From NCBI GenBank assembly GCA_018287875.1, contig JAGVVL010000001.1, positions 1,488,001 to 1,552,000 of the forward strand: a DNA stretch of 64,000 nt, given 5' to 3'. This document shows positions 1 to 10,953 of the stretch, one piece after another. Every line of letters starts with the position of its first letter. Positions within the stretch are counted from its first letter, which is position 1. Below the pieces are notes generated by a model. It was not told the origin of the DNA, searched no databases, and saw only the letters and a program-made list of their open reading frames with translations. This stretch comes from Nigrospora sphaerica. Lineage: Eukaryota > Ascomycota > Sordariomycetes > Amphisphaeriales > Apiosporaceae. The position numbers were made by a program, and so were the translations under genes.

Positions 1-108
1 TGGCGGGTAAAGAAGAAGAAGATGAAAAAAAACGCCGGTCCAATCGCACGACTGGCCACGACAAAAGGCCGACCCAAAACCATCGCGAACCCGCCCAAGG
101 GTGGGTTC

Positions 109-1125
109 TCAGACCTTGTCCTTGGACATGGTCTTCATGATCTCCATCAGGTCGCGCGTCATGGCCCGCTGCTCGCTCATCTCCTTGGCGTGGGAGGCCA
201 TGACGGCGCGTAGCTCCTCGGCGTGGGAGGCCATCATCTCGAGCTGGCGGTCCTTCATCTCGGCCAGGTCGGCCTCGAGGCGGCCGACGCGCTGGGCCAG
301 CTGGCGCTCGCGGCTGGCGCTGCGGCCGCCCGACCGGGAGCGGGGGGGCTCCGGCGTGGCGGTGACGGTGCGGGGGGAGGTGGCGGTGCCGGCATCCGAG
401 AGGTCGGCGTCGACCAGGCGGCGTTTGGCGGGGCGCGGCTTGGCGGCGGCGGCCGGGCCCGGCAGCGATGCGGGGGGCGGCGGGGGCAGCGGCGAGCGGT
501 GGGGGCCCGGCGACGGCTGCTGCCGCTGCTGCTGGGGGACGACGGGGGCGGGAGAGAAGGCGTCGTCGAAGCCGGGCCGCTTCCCGTGGACCTTGTGCAG
601 GTGGCGCTGCAGGCTGTCGAGGCGGCTGAAGGGCTTGTCGGCGCGGCGGCAGCCCGGCTCCTCGCACTGGAAGTGCAGGTGCTCGTGGATGGCGGCCACG
701 TGCCGCTCCAGGTCCGACTTGGCGTTGAACTTCTTGTCGCAGCGCGAGCAGGGGAAGCTCGACGTGTGGCGCAGCGTGTGTGCCCTGGAGGGGAGGGGGG
801 CCGGCAGGCGAAAGGCCCGCCCGAGGGTTAGACCCAACGAACACTCTCCCGCCGTTCTTAAGAAGGGGGGACGGAGCACGGGGAGAGAGGGGGCGCGTGC
901 GTGCGTGGGTGTCCCGCACGTGACGCCGATGGGGACGGGATTGCCACAGGGGGGGGCGGGATGGCGCGGGGTGGGACGAGAGGCAGAGAGAGTGAGAGTG
1001 TGTACGTGAGGCAGAGGGGCGGAGATGGTCAGAAGAACTAGTACTCACTTCAGGCCAGCCTCAGACCCAAAGGCCCCTGTGCACCCGTCGACGGTGCAGA
1101 CGAAAGTCTTGGCGCCGTCGTCCAT
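109..1125 (-). CDS. Three-finger C2H2 zinc finger protein with C-terminal coiled coil
   Basis: Two exons, 1125-1049 and 784-109, about 250 aa; the donor is GTGAGT, and joining the exons rebuilds the first finger. Start chosen: the ATG just before the finger; the frame stays open upstream, so a longer form is possible. Three fingers follow each other: residues ~9-30 (C-x4-C, H-x3-H, split by the intron), ~34-57 (C-x2-C, H-x4-H) and ~60-90 (C-x4-C with a longer spacing, H-x4-H). Then comes a Pro/Ala-rich basic linker with an Arg/Ser-rich patch. The last ~70 residues are a heptad-like stretch (RLEADLAEMKDRQLEMM...), probably for dimerisation. The tandem fingers resemble TFIIIA-type arrays, but only three are present, so a sequence-specific nuclear DNA- (or RNA-) binding protein is inferred. 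I cannot assign a target or name. Confidence 0.75.
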
Positions 1126-2039
1126 CTTCGGCCTCTGTAGATGGACAAGCGGCGAGACAGGCGGTTTCGGGTTACCGGCGGTCGAGATTCGGTCGCTGCT
1201 GAGATGGGCTTCGTGGTGGCTTCCCGATGGGAGGGCGGCTGGAGGAGAGGCAGAGAGAGGCGACGGACTGCGGCAAAATTGTGGCTCGGTTGGGCGGCAG
1301 TTTGGCAGCCGGCGGGTTTGTAGCCACGCTTTCCATTGCAGTGGCGCGCCAACCGCCAAAAGCCCCCGGTGAGCTGGTCAGCTACTATTGCCCTTTCCTT
1401 CCCGTCTCTCAGTCTCTCCCTCACCCTCTCTTTCCCTATCTGGAAGTCCGGATATGGATATCAACTCGGTTCTCCCACATCGCTCCTCGTAAGCAGCAGC
1501 GACCGCGCGCCGTTTTGCACGCCTGGCTCCGCAAGACCATAAAGCCGGCGGAAAGGAAGGCAGAGACCTATCACCGGCATCCTCGCTGTTCAAGCATGGC
1601 CGCCTGCTCTTCCCTCAAGCATGCATGCTCTCGGGTCCGGCCAGGACGCCCGCCATGCCCTTGATGCAAGCCGGTAGTGTGCAGCCAAGCTTCGGGCAGC
1701 TCCGGCATCGCCTCCGGCCGCCCTGGAGGCTCTGGGCTGATAACCTTGTCGACAAAGCTGACGTCGTCGCTACCGGATATGAGGCGAACCGAGGACTGTG
1801 AGGCCACCCTTACGTCAACCGGCCGAGACGGTCTCCCGTCTAGGAAAGGGGGTCTTCGGCCGGCGCGAAGAGGAGCATGTATTTTCATTCGCCTGCGTGG
1901 TCATATTAATGCGTCGTTGTGCCCGTTCCTGTTGCGGCGACGTGACTTGTCATCTCCCCTTCCAAACTCCCTCGCTTCATGAGCCATCCCCCCCCCACCT
2001 CCAACCGCCCAAGTAAGAAGCCTAGCTCACAATCTCGAG
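1126..2039. promoter_or_regulatory. Divergent intergenic region, 0.9 kb
   Basis: Lies between the start of the zinc finger gene (-) and the start of the RidA-like gene (+), so it must hold both promoters. A pyrimidine-rich tract occupies about 1385-1440, as is common just upstream of fungal transcription starts. No supported gene is seen here; the overlapping open frames on both strands look like GC-rich shadows. Confidence 0.5.
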
Positions 2040-2824
2040 ATGCCTAGATTCAGCCGCCAAACGAGCTCTAGGCGGTCCTCGATTGCGCCCCAGCCGAGTG
2101 GTTGCTACAGCCATGCCATCCTAGAAGGCAAGAATGTGCACATTTGTGGCTGGATGGGCGTCGACCCCCAGACGGCCCAAATTGTCCCGGGAGGCATCCA
2201 GGCTCAAACGGTACTCTCACCCATTCCCCTCTGGCCGTCTGCTATCTGTCCTTCACGGGGCTCACACAGCGACTTGCCTGTGCCCTCACCGCCCTCGGCC
2301 ATCGTGCTCATCTATTCAGGGCGCGGGCGTGTAGGTGCGTGCGGCTCGTGAACAAGACCAAAATATGGCAAAGAGAGAAGAGAACCCCCGGCTAACGCAG
2401 AAGCGGAACGGAAAAGGAACAAGCCATCCAGAACATCGCCAGCTGTTTGATCGCGGCCGGCTCGTCCATGGAGAAGATTACCCGCCGGCGTATTTACATG
2501 ATCGACATCAAGCAGGTCCAGGATGTCGATAAGATCTGGGCTCAATGGGTCAGCGAGCCGTGGCCGGTGAGCACCTGTGTTGGCGTCACGGCCCTGGCCA
2601 AGGAGGGCGCGCTCATCGAGCTTGAAGTAAGTTATATTGCCACCATGGCCCACGAAGCAAAGGCAAGAGGGCGAGGGCGGGAGTGCCGTAGCAGACACTC
2701 TCGCCGCATGCCCCTGTTCCCATGGACCTCGGCTAACTGTCACCGGTTGTCGAACCAGGTGGACGCCGTGGTGGACGACGAAGCCCCGAGGCCTCTGCGT
2801 CTGGGCGACGGGTTCCTTGTGTGA
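2040..2824 (+). CDS. RidA/YjgF/Rid-family protein, probably a non-canonical subfamily
   Basis: Three exons, 2040-2210, 2417-2626 and 2759-2824, give 148 aa; all junctions are phase 0. The second donor is GTAAGT, the first (GTACTC) is weak. The fold signature is clear: an N-terminal strand (HAILEGKNVHICGWMGVDPQT), the helix GIQAQTEQAIQNIASCLIAAG, SMEKITRRRIYMIDI, and a C-terminal PWPVSTCVGVTALAKEGALIELEVDAVV. Length fits the family (about 130-150 aa). RidA enzymes hydrolyse reactive enamine/imine intermediates from PLP enzymes. The arginine that binds the substrate carboxylate normally sits in P-x-R-[ST]-x-V; here the aligned residue is serine (PVSTCV), so deaminase activity is doubtful and it may belong to an uncharacterised Rid subfamily. 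No mitochondrial presequence is evident. Confidence 0.8.
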
Positions 2825-4476
2825 TGCTGCTTCATAGCCGTCTGTTGTGGCGGCCGATTGGTTCCAAGTGGAGGACTGGTTGATTTGATGGGTTTCTCTT
2901 TGTCGGGGTACAGGCCGGGGTGTCTTTGTGCACCGGATAGGTGAGTCAGGTCGTCCCGGCATCCCAGCTTGGTGCTGTATCTACCTGACGTAGGCATATA
3001 TGCCCATTGCTTCTCTTTCATACCTCGAAGTGCCTACCGTTCACTTGCCGACAGAGCTCCCGGAAGTGAGTAAAATGCCGGCAACGAATACCACGACCGC
3101 CTTCAAGCCACCATGGCTGTGACGATGGCTTCTACCCTTTCACCACTTCTCGCATGATATATATATTTATACAACCCGACCTGGGAGCGTGTGGCACCAT
3201 GGAGAAGGAGAAAGCCTCGGTAAAGTCGTGGTGAGTTGGCCGGTGCTATGTCAGGTTGGCTTCCCGGTCTACCGTGGCCTCCTTTTTCCGTGTTCTTGGC
3301 CCAGCGACCGCCAACCCTTGGCCACGCCCCATGGGCTTCTGGGCACACAGCCTCACGCGCCAAGGCTTCGAGGGCGGCGACGGTTCCGACGGGCGCGGAT
3401 GCTGTGCCACGGCTCGGCCCCGGCTCCGCCAAGGAACGACGAGCTCGCCGCGTTTTCCGTGAATCAGGGGAGAAGGCTGCTGGCGAGGGATGGGCCGAGG
3501 CTTGCTCGTTACTCTGTTGGTCCGTCGTGGATGGATGGATGTCTGGGTGTGCTGTGGGTCCCAACTCGGTGCTACTGTGTATTCTGTATGCCGTACAGAG
3601 GAGCAACCGAAGGTCTGGCGGTCAGCGCGCGCGAATACAAGGGGACCAGACAGCATGTGTCTGAATACTTTTATCTATATATCACATTTATGTACTCAAA
3701 AGTATCGTGATGAAGTGACACGGCCGCCACTGACAGAGCTACCCCTGGTATAAGTACCCGCCATAAGAGCGGCCTTGGAAGTTCCTGGAGGGCGGACAAC
3801 AACTTGTGGGTCGGGCCCAGTCGCTTGGGTGGCTCTGGGCAAGTCCATCCACATGGATCCATTACCGGGTTTTGGACCAGGGTCGGCGGTGGGGGGGGAA
3901 TCTTCCCAACCTCGTTCAATTCACATCACCAGCTCTCAACGACGTATGCGATACGCCCTCCCCTCCAAGCCCGCGTACATGCGCGCACGCCATGGCAAAC
4001 TTGCTTTGCCCATCTCGTGTTCCCCCCCAAAATGGTGACGGAGCTCCACCCGGCCGGATTCCTGCAAAAAGACCCTCCAGCCCGGGAAAGCGAGTCTAGG
4101 ACTCGAGACGGCCCGCGGAACGTATGACGATGGTTGCTAGCGGGTGGCTGGCAAGCGGCAGCGAATCCCGCGCATTCCCTGCTCTCACGCCCGCCCCCTG
4201 TCCCTCCATAAGATGCCTCTTTCCGTGCGCTCGCCCGCCGCTTGCGCACCCTTCTTCTTTTCTCATACGCCCCTCGTCGCCCAGAATAGCATTGTGCATG
4301 CCTCCGTCCTCGTCCTTTGTTGTTCCACGACTCCTTCTCTCCCCAGTAGCGCGGCCCAACCGTACCTGCGCATTGCCGTTGTTGCTGGCCGCGTAGGCTG
4401 CCTTCTTCTTCCCACCCCTCGGTTTCTTGCTCCATCCCCATAGCTCCGGCTTAGCTTGCCTGTCCGCCCGCTCACC
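2825..4476. other. Intergenic spacer, 1.65 kb
   Basis: Between the RidA-like gene and the GH16 gene. It should contain the first gene's 3' end and the GH16 promoter. Many frames are open on both strands at once, none with recognisable protein sequence or consistent splicing, so I call no gene. Confidence 0.45.
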
Positions 4477-5646
4477 ATGGTCATGGTCTTCGCCCGGCAG
4501 AAAGCGGCGGCGGCGGCGGCGACGGCGGTGGTGGCTGCCGCGCTGCTCGCGGGCCCGGCCGTCGCCCAAACATGGTCGGCCTGCAACCCGCTGCACCAAA
4601 GTACGTTTGTCGCCTTCGTCCTCGTCTGTTTTAGGGCTTCCCCTCCTTCCTGACGACTGACACGCTGCGCAGCCTGCGCACCCAACCCGGCGCTCGGTAT
4701 GAAGATCAACGTCGACTTTACCAAAGGAGAGGTGAACTCGTTCAAGGCGTCGGGCGGCCAGCCGACCTACGGCTCCGACGGCGTGACCTTCACCGTGGCC
4801 AAGGCGGGCGACGCGCCACAGCTGACGTCCATCTTCTACATCATGTTCGGCCGGGTGGAATTCGAACTCAAGGCGGCGCCGGGCGACGGCATTGTGTCAT
4901 CCATGGTGCTCCAGTCGGACACGCTGGACGAGATCGACTGCGAATGGCTCGGCGCCGACGACTACGAGATCCAGACCAACTACTTCGGCAAGGGCATCAC
5001 CGAGAACTACAACCGCGGCCAGTTCAACCCGGCGCCCAACAACCAGGCCCGGTTCACCAAGTATACGATTGACTGGGACGAGCACCGCATCGTCTGGACC
5101 GTAGGCGGCACCGTCGTGCGCACGCTCAAGTACGACGACGCCCAGCCGGGCCAGTACCCGCAGACGCCAATGCAGGTCAAGTTCGGCGCCTGGGCGGGCG
5201 GGGACCCGAGCAACCCGCCGGGCACCATCGACTGGGCGCGCGGGCCGACCGACTACTCCAAGGGGCCCTTCAGCATGCACGTGCGCAACCTCGTCATCAC
5301 CGACTACAGCACGGGCAAGGGGTACAAGTACGGCGACACGTCGGGTACCTGGCAGTCGATCCAGGCCCAGGACGGCCGCGTCAAGGGCAACGCCGGCGGC
5401 GCCGGCGCCCTGACGACGACGGCCGTCGCCTCGGCCCCGACCGGCGGCTCGCCCACGGTCCCCGCCGGCGGCATCGGCGGCGGCACCGGCACCAACACCA
5501 ACTATGGGGGCTCGGCCAACCTGCCCGACGGCTGGCGCATGACGCCCTCGGGCAAGGTGGTGCCCAACGGCGCCCCCGGCGCCCTGGCCCAGTCGCCCGC
5601 GCTGCTGCTGGCGGCCGCCCTCGGCGCCCTCGCCGTCTACTACTAG
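4477..5646 (+). CDS. crh1: GH16 Crh-type GPI-anchored chitin/glucan transglycosylase
   Basis: Exons 4477-4600 and 4673-5646 (donor GTACGT, acceptor GCAG, phase 1) give 365 aa. Residues 1-30 are an alanine-rich signal peptide ending AVA. The conserved N-terminal cysteines follow (SACNPLHQTCAPNPALG), the intron falling between them. The GH16 catalytic motif DEIDCEW is at residues 127-133, with E128 the expected nucleophile and E132 the acid/base. The Crh-like continuation YEIQTNYFGKG and the downstream KFGAWAGGDPSNPPGTIDWARGPTDYSKGPFSMHV is typical. After about residue 250 comes a Gly/Ser/Thr/Ala linker and a hydrophobic tail (SPALLLAAALGALAVYY) preceded by small residues, i.e. a GPI-anchor signal. 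In the family the enzyme links chitin to beta-1,6/1,3-glucan at the plasma membrane/wall. Full length; no missing key residue. Confidence 0.93.
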
Positions 5647-6805
5647 GCGTGCGTGGCGCATGGACCAGAAGAAGGGGGCATGGTTGAGCATGTCGACTGC
5701 ACATGGCGAACCCGTGGCACATACTGGCGAAAAGGCTGGCAACGGCCGAGTGGTTACTTGGGTTAGACGGCGTTTGGGGATGCTTGGACATGACGTTATG
5801 CATAGACGGAGCTACGGACAGCGTTTGGCATTTTGCTTAAATACTTATATACCACCGAGGAGCACGGATGCGGTGCAGATGAGCGGGGATGGCGAGGGGT
5901 TTGGCTAAGCAAGGAGAGCGCGCCGAGTAGTGAGTGATTGAGTGGGCGGCCGAGTGCATGGGTGCTTAGCGGGAGCGACCCTGCCACGGGGTGTGTGTGC
6001 GCGAGGGGAGGTCAAGAGCACTCGCATCACAGCTAATTATAATCATCCTTTGCTTGCTACGGGCTTCTGCGCCTCGTGGGGGATGTCACGAAGGGCGGCG
6101 GAGAGATGTTTGCGGCGCATTCGGAACGGGAGTGCCCGCACGTCGTCGTGCCCGATGAGGGGGAGCGCATGTCAAACACGCCCTATCGTGGGTCGGCAAG
6201 CGATGACTCCCGAGACAAGCGTGGCTTCATGACGCTATACGCCCTATCGTGGTAGGTTGGGAAGCTATGACTCTCCGGTGGAAGGCATGGGATCCATTGA
6301 CATCCGAGAATCGGGTCGGGCCAGAGACAAGAAGCCGCTAGCCAGCTAGCGAACCCACGCAAGAGGGGGCTCAGATAACACGGGCATGGATGCACGGGAT
6401 ACTACCTAGGTACTGCCACGTCCCCCGCGTATACCCACGGCATTGCGGCCTTCAGGGGTTCAGTGGACGGGACGGGCGTGGTGGTGGCCCGGCTTGCCCA
6501 AGCCAGAATTACCGAGCTTTGGAAGCACGATGGGTTTCCATTGGGTTATGGTTACGGCATTGGCCAGTACCTTAAGGTACAGCGTCAAACGGCGGAAGGT
6601 GCAGGTGAGAGACCCGACTGGCTAGGGTCGGTTAGTCACGGGGCCCCGCCTCCGCATACGGCCGCCGGAGGGGCGGGCAAGGGCGTTCAAGACGACAACA
6701 CGTCGTGGCGGGGTCGCAGGGATACTCCCTCGACGGCGACAAGGACCCCGGGGTCGCGTGGTTTGTCTTTGTCATCGCGCGCGTGCCGGGAAGGGTCTAT
6801 CGGCC
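5647..6805. other. Intergenic spacer with a short imperfect direct repeat
   Basis: Between the Crh gene and the aminotransferase gene; it should hold the aminotransferase promoter. The only structure I see is a roughly 30-nt direct repeat at 6180 and 6241 (entered separately). The open frames running into the next gene are extensions of its first exon without an earlier ATG in frame. Confidence 0.45.
6180..6273 (+). repeat. Imperfect direct repeat, 61-nt period
   Basis: Copy 1 at 6180-6210 and copy 2 at 6241-6273 both begin GCCCTATCGTGG and both end GATGACTC-like/CTATGACTC after a diverged middle. Period is about 61 nt. It lies in a non-coding spacer. Confidence 0.6.
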
Positions 6806-8850
6806 ATGTATATCAGACCGAGCCTGGCCGTCGCCCCGGCCCGACGCTTCTTCCTCTCCTCCCGGGGCGGCTGCTGCTGCTGGGCGAAGAATCCGACGAC
6901 CTTGACGACCTTGACCTCGACCGCCACCAAACTTCGCTTCGTCGGCCTCCGCAGCTCCTCAGACGTCCCCAAGACGTCCGCGCGCCCCTTCGCCATGACC
7001 CTCAACCATGCTGCGCCCTCCAACGTCGGCGGCGTCGAGCTCGCCGCCCAGGACGCCGTCGTCGGCGCCCAGCCTCGCGAGCCCTTGACCCTCGACGGCA
7101 TCCGGGCCCGCCGCGAGAAGGCCGGCAAGCTGGTCGCCCCCACAGCCTCGTATTCCGATAGTGACATGTTCAAGTCGCCCGTACGCAGTCCCTTTTTGTT
7201 CCCCTCTTGCCGGCGCCGCTGCTGATTCTCCGCCGGCCTCAGCAAGCCTACGAAAAGCCGAAAGCCAAACGCTGGGACCGTAAGTCGTCCGGCCGTCTTC
7301 TTCTTCTTCTATTTCTTTTACTTCTCCTTCCCCTTCTCCCCCGCCCGGCCTGGGGCTGACTGACGATGCCCTGCAGATCTTCTCAGCCCCGAGTCCCGGG
7401 CCCGCAAGCCGTGCGTGCTCAAGCTGGCGGCCAAGCACCTCAAGAAGCCCGGCCTCGTGTCGCTGGGCGGCGGACTACCCGACGCTGAGAACTTCCCCAT
7501 CGAGGCGCTCACGCTGACGGTGCCGACGGCGCCTGACTTCAGTCACAGCCGCGGGCTCAAGGATATCACCATGGGCAAGCACGACGTGGCGGAGCGCGAC
7601 GGCGTCTTCGACCTGGCCATCGCGCTCAACTACGCACAGTCGATCGGCTCGGCGCAGCTGGTGCGCTGGGTGACGGAGCACAGCGAGCTCGTGCACCGGC
7701 CGCCCTACGCCGACTGGCGCTGCGCCTTGACCATCGGCAGTACCGGCAGCCTCGAGGTGGCCTACCGCATGTTCTGCGATCGCGCGCGCGGCGACAGCCT
7801 GCTGACCGAGGCCTTCAGCTTCAGCACCGCCCTCGAGACGGCGGCCCCGCTCGGCATCCGCGTCTTCGGCGTGGACATGGACGAGCAGGGCCTAAAGCCC
7901 GACAGCATGGACGCCCTGCTCGCCAACTGGGACGAGACGGCCCGCGGCGCCCGCCGGCCCCGTCTGCTGTACACGGTGCCCTCGGGCCAGAACCCGACGG
8001 GAGCCACGCAGAGCGAGGCCCGCCGCCGCGCCATTTACGACGTGTGCCGCCGCCACGACGTCTTCATCCTCGAGGACGAGCCTTACTACTTCCTGCAGAT
8101 GCAGCCGTACGGAGCCGCGGCCGCCGCCGAACCCACGGACCCGCAGGCCTTCCTGGACGGGCTGGTGCCGAGCCTTCTGAGCCTCGACGTGGACGGGCGC
8201 GTGATGCGACACGACTCGTTCAGCAAGGTCGTGGTGCCGGGCTCGCGCGTCGGCTGGATCACGGCGAGCGAGCAGGTCGTTGAACGCTACATCCGGCACG
8301 CCGAGTGCTGCAGCCAGGGCCCCAGCGGCTTCAGCCAGGCCGCCCTCTACAAGCTGCTCGACGAGGAATGGGGCCACGAAGGCTACCTGCGCTGGCTCAT
8401 GCACCTGCGCGCCGAGTACGCCGCCCGCCGCGACGCCCTCCTGGCCGCCTGCGAGAAGCACCTCCCGCGTGATATTGTGACCTGGACCCCGCCCGCCGCC
8501 GGCATGTTTGTGAGTTTCCCCATCATATCCCCCCCCTCGTCCCCGGGGAAAAGAAGTTGGGCCCAAGCTAATCTGTTCCCCTGCCCCAGCTCTGGCTCCA
8601 AGTCGACCACACCAAACACCCGCACGCCGGCGCCCGCACGCTGCTCGAGGTCGAGGAGGAAATCTTTGACGCCTGCGTCGACAAGGGCGTGCTGCTGTGC
8701 CGCGGCTCCTGGTTCCGTGCCGAGCCGGACCGGCCCCTGACGGAGCTCTTCTTCCGCGCCACCTACGCCGCCGCCTCGGCCCAGCAGATGGACCTCGCCA
8801 TTGAGCGCTTCGGCGCCGCCGTGCGTGACAGTTTCGGCCTAACCAAGTAA
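6806..8850 (+). CDS. aro8: Aro8-type aromatic / 2-aminoadipate aminotransferase (PLP fold type I)
   Basis: Four exons, 6806-7180, 7243-7279, 7377-8509 and 8590-8850, give 601 aa; splice phases agree throughout. The start at 6806 opens a 63-residue N-terminus rich in Arg, Ser and Ala (MYIRPSLAVAPARRFFLSS...), resembling a mitochondrial presequence; a second in-frame ATG at 6995 (MTLNHAAP) would make a cytosolic form. The body has YSDSDMFKSP, KPCVLKLAAKHLKKPGLVSLGGGLP, the cofactor-site motif SGQNPTG, EDEPYYF and the PLP-lysine motif DSFSKVVVPGSRVGW (Lys about residue 421). This matches fungal Aro8, which transaminates aromatic amino acids and/or 2-aminoadipate (lysine pathway) and kynurenine. 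Substrate choice within the family cannot be settled from sequence alone. Length is normal apart from the N-terminal extension. Confidence 0.93.
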
Positions 8851-9359
8851 AGCAAATTCATTAAAACGAAAATCTAAGGAACATGCACTTGGCTGCTCCT
8901 TCTTGTTCTCGTCACGAGGCTACCGTGGCGCTCTCTGTTTACGGTTACAGGAAAGGGAAAGGCGGGACGGTTTGGGGGGGGGCCACAGAGTGCTAGTCAA
9001 GGCGAGCAGCTGATTTTGGGGGGGTTACGGAGTAGTATCAAGACGACTTTCCTGGCGTGCAAGGAAAATACACAAGCCGACTTACCTATAATACAGGGTA
9101 AATACCCACGTAGGAACATGAAAGATGCCCGGCTCCAGGTTCGCCCCCCCTACGCGGATACCTGGCCTCTCCAAAGTGGCTCGTTGGCGCCAAGCCTGCC
9201 CGAACTCGATTCTATTCCTCGCATTACCGGATATCTCCAAGAACGTCGCCGGACATAGTTTTCCCTGATCAGGCAGAATTCGTAAAAAGAGATGCAGGTG
9301 GGCGGTCCGGCCGCCATCACGCCCCCCCTCCCCGCCCTCTACCCCCTTTTTCTTGCCCT
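8851..9359. other. Convergent intergenic region
   Basis: Contains the 3' ends of the aminotransferase (+) and the DUF7053-like gene (-). G- and C-homopolymer runs occur near 8975 and 9015. No gene supported. Confidence 0.45.
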
Positions 9360-10035
9360 TCAGGCGGCGGCAGCGGCGGCGGCCGTCTGCTCCATGGCCC
9401 GGATGACGGAGCGGTGGATGTCGGGAACCGAGGCGTCGGTCTGGCGGCGGACGATGGCGGTGAGGGCCTTGTTGCAGGTGAAGTGGCCGCTCTGGACGAA
9501 CTCGAGGCGCGGGGGTTCGCCCGCGTCGTCGGCGGCGGCGGCCTCGGCGGCCTCGGCCTCGCGCACGCACCAGTGCGTCTCCATGACGATGCCCCTGGGG
9601 CTCTGGGTGCGGACCCAGATGCCGTCGGCGCAGTCGACGTAGACCTCGCGGCTGACGATGTCGGCGCTGTAGATGGGGTTGGGCACGTGGTGGCTGACGT
9701 CGTAGGCGCGCGGGGCCGCCGCCGTCGGGGCCACGGGGGCCGCCGCTTTCGCCTCGGCCGCCTCGGCCGCCGACGGCGCCGCCGCCGCTTCGTACTTGAC
9801 AAAGAGCGGGCTACACCGCAGGAACTGGTCGTGGTTCTGCAGGAGCCGGATGGCCGACGCCTTGTCCAGCGCCTTGGACGCGATGGGCGTCGTGTAGGTA
9901 AAGGTGCTCTTACTCGTAAGGACTGTTTTGGGGTGGGGGTTCGGGTCTTAGTGACTTTACCCACGGCCGACGGGGGAGACAACAAAAAGGAGAAGGAAAG
10001 CTCGTCGCCGGCATGGGCTACTACTCACTGGCCAT
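9360..10035 (-). CDS. DUF7053-like fungal protein of unknown function
   Basis: Two exons: a 7-nt first exon, 10035-10029 (ATG GCC A, donor GTGAGT), and 9922-9360 (acceptor ACAG), giving 189 aa that begin MAILTSKSTFTYTTPIASKAL. The order of motifs (TFTYTTPI, a helix ending NHDQFLRCSPLFVKYE, then YDVSHHVPNPIYSADIVSREVYVDCADGIWVRTQSPRGIVMETHW, then LEFVQSGHFTCNKALTAIVRRQTDAS) is what I remember of the DUF7053 family of Sordariomycetes. It looks like a small ligand-binding (START/SRPBCC-like) fold, which is an inference. An Ala/Glu/Pro-rich insertion sits at about residues 50-73, and a poly-alanine tail closes the protein. No signal peptide or membrane segment. The family name is from memory and is the least certain part. 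Confidence 0.65.
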
Positions 10036-10953
10036 TATGATGATGATGATGCGTGGGGTGGTGGCGTGATTGTTATTACGCGGGGCGATGCCGGATCTTC
10101 CCCCACCAAGTGTCTGTGGCGTTGCGTCCGAGTAAAGCGGCGGCCCAAAGACAGGAAGTAGGTAGAGAGGAAATATTGAAGCAAGCCGATTTCCATCTGC
10201 CCACACATCACGGGCGGGTCGAGGGCGGTTTTGTAAAAGTCGATCCGCGGGCATGACAAAAGCGAGCCAGGGTTTGGTTTCACGGATCGCCGGCAATGCT
10301 TGCTTGGCCTGAGCCCCCCCGGTTGTCTGAAGACTCGCCCGTCGTCTCGATACTGACAGGGCCGGCGCGGTATTCGCATCGCAAAGCGAAAGCGAAAGGG
10401 GCCGGCGTCGTATTCGTTTTCGACTGGCGCGAGCTTCGTCAGTCGCGGCTCCGGTTCCAGCATTCACCCCAACAACGGCGCGACCACTGTTTCGTTTCGT
10501 TTCTGTTTTCGTTTTCGTTTCCCCGTCTGCATCGAGTTGCCCTTGACTGCTGCCGTCGCTCCGCCTCCGAGTCCCCGGCCCCTCGGGAGCCCGGGCTGTC
10601 CTGAACCAAAGGGCCTTGCGGCTTCGTGCACGGCTCCTCCCTTCCCCTTCGCTCTCCGCGTACCGTCGCGTCATCCTCTCGTATGCATGCACCATCGCAA
10701 GTCGTCGCCACTATTTCAGATGATCACCGAACACGTAAAGTACTCGGTATACCAAGCCTCGTTGGGAGACCGACGGCGATCACCGTCGCCTTGTATGTCT
10801 CACTTCAGGTCAAGTCAGCAACTACCTCACCTACTGGTTGGCCTCTGTGCCCGCCATTATGTAGTGGTCTACAGCTTCTCGAGCACGGTGCAAACCACCG
10901 CTATAGGGTATTTCTGCTCTAGGACTAGCTGGGCCCCCAAAACGCCAGCTCTT
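10036..10953. other. Spacer between two minus-strand genes, 0.9 kb
   Basis: Presumably the promoter of the DUF7053-like gene plus the 3' end of the coiled-coil gene. A TTCGTTT-type pyrimidine/G tract lies at about 10490-10525 (minus-strand AAACGAAA). No supported gene. Confidence 0.4.

Noticed and set aside
101..1009. 302-codon plus-strand frame opposite the zinc finger gene
   Set aside because: The opposite strand encodes clear C2H2 fingers and a coiled coil; this frame is low-complexity Arg/Gly/Ser and does not start or end sensibly.
4096..4599. Minus-strand frames upstream of the Crh gene
   Set aside because: They overlap the Crh first exon and consist of Arg/Gly-rich sequence from its promoter; no start context or homology seen.
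9414..10040. 208-codon plus-strand frame opposite the DUF7053-like gene
   Set aside because: Gly/Arg/Val-rich shadow of the minus-strand coding frame; the minus-strand frame has a splice-consistent start and family-like motifs.
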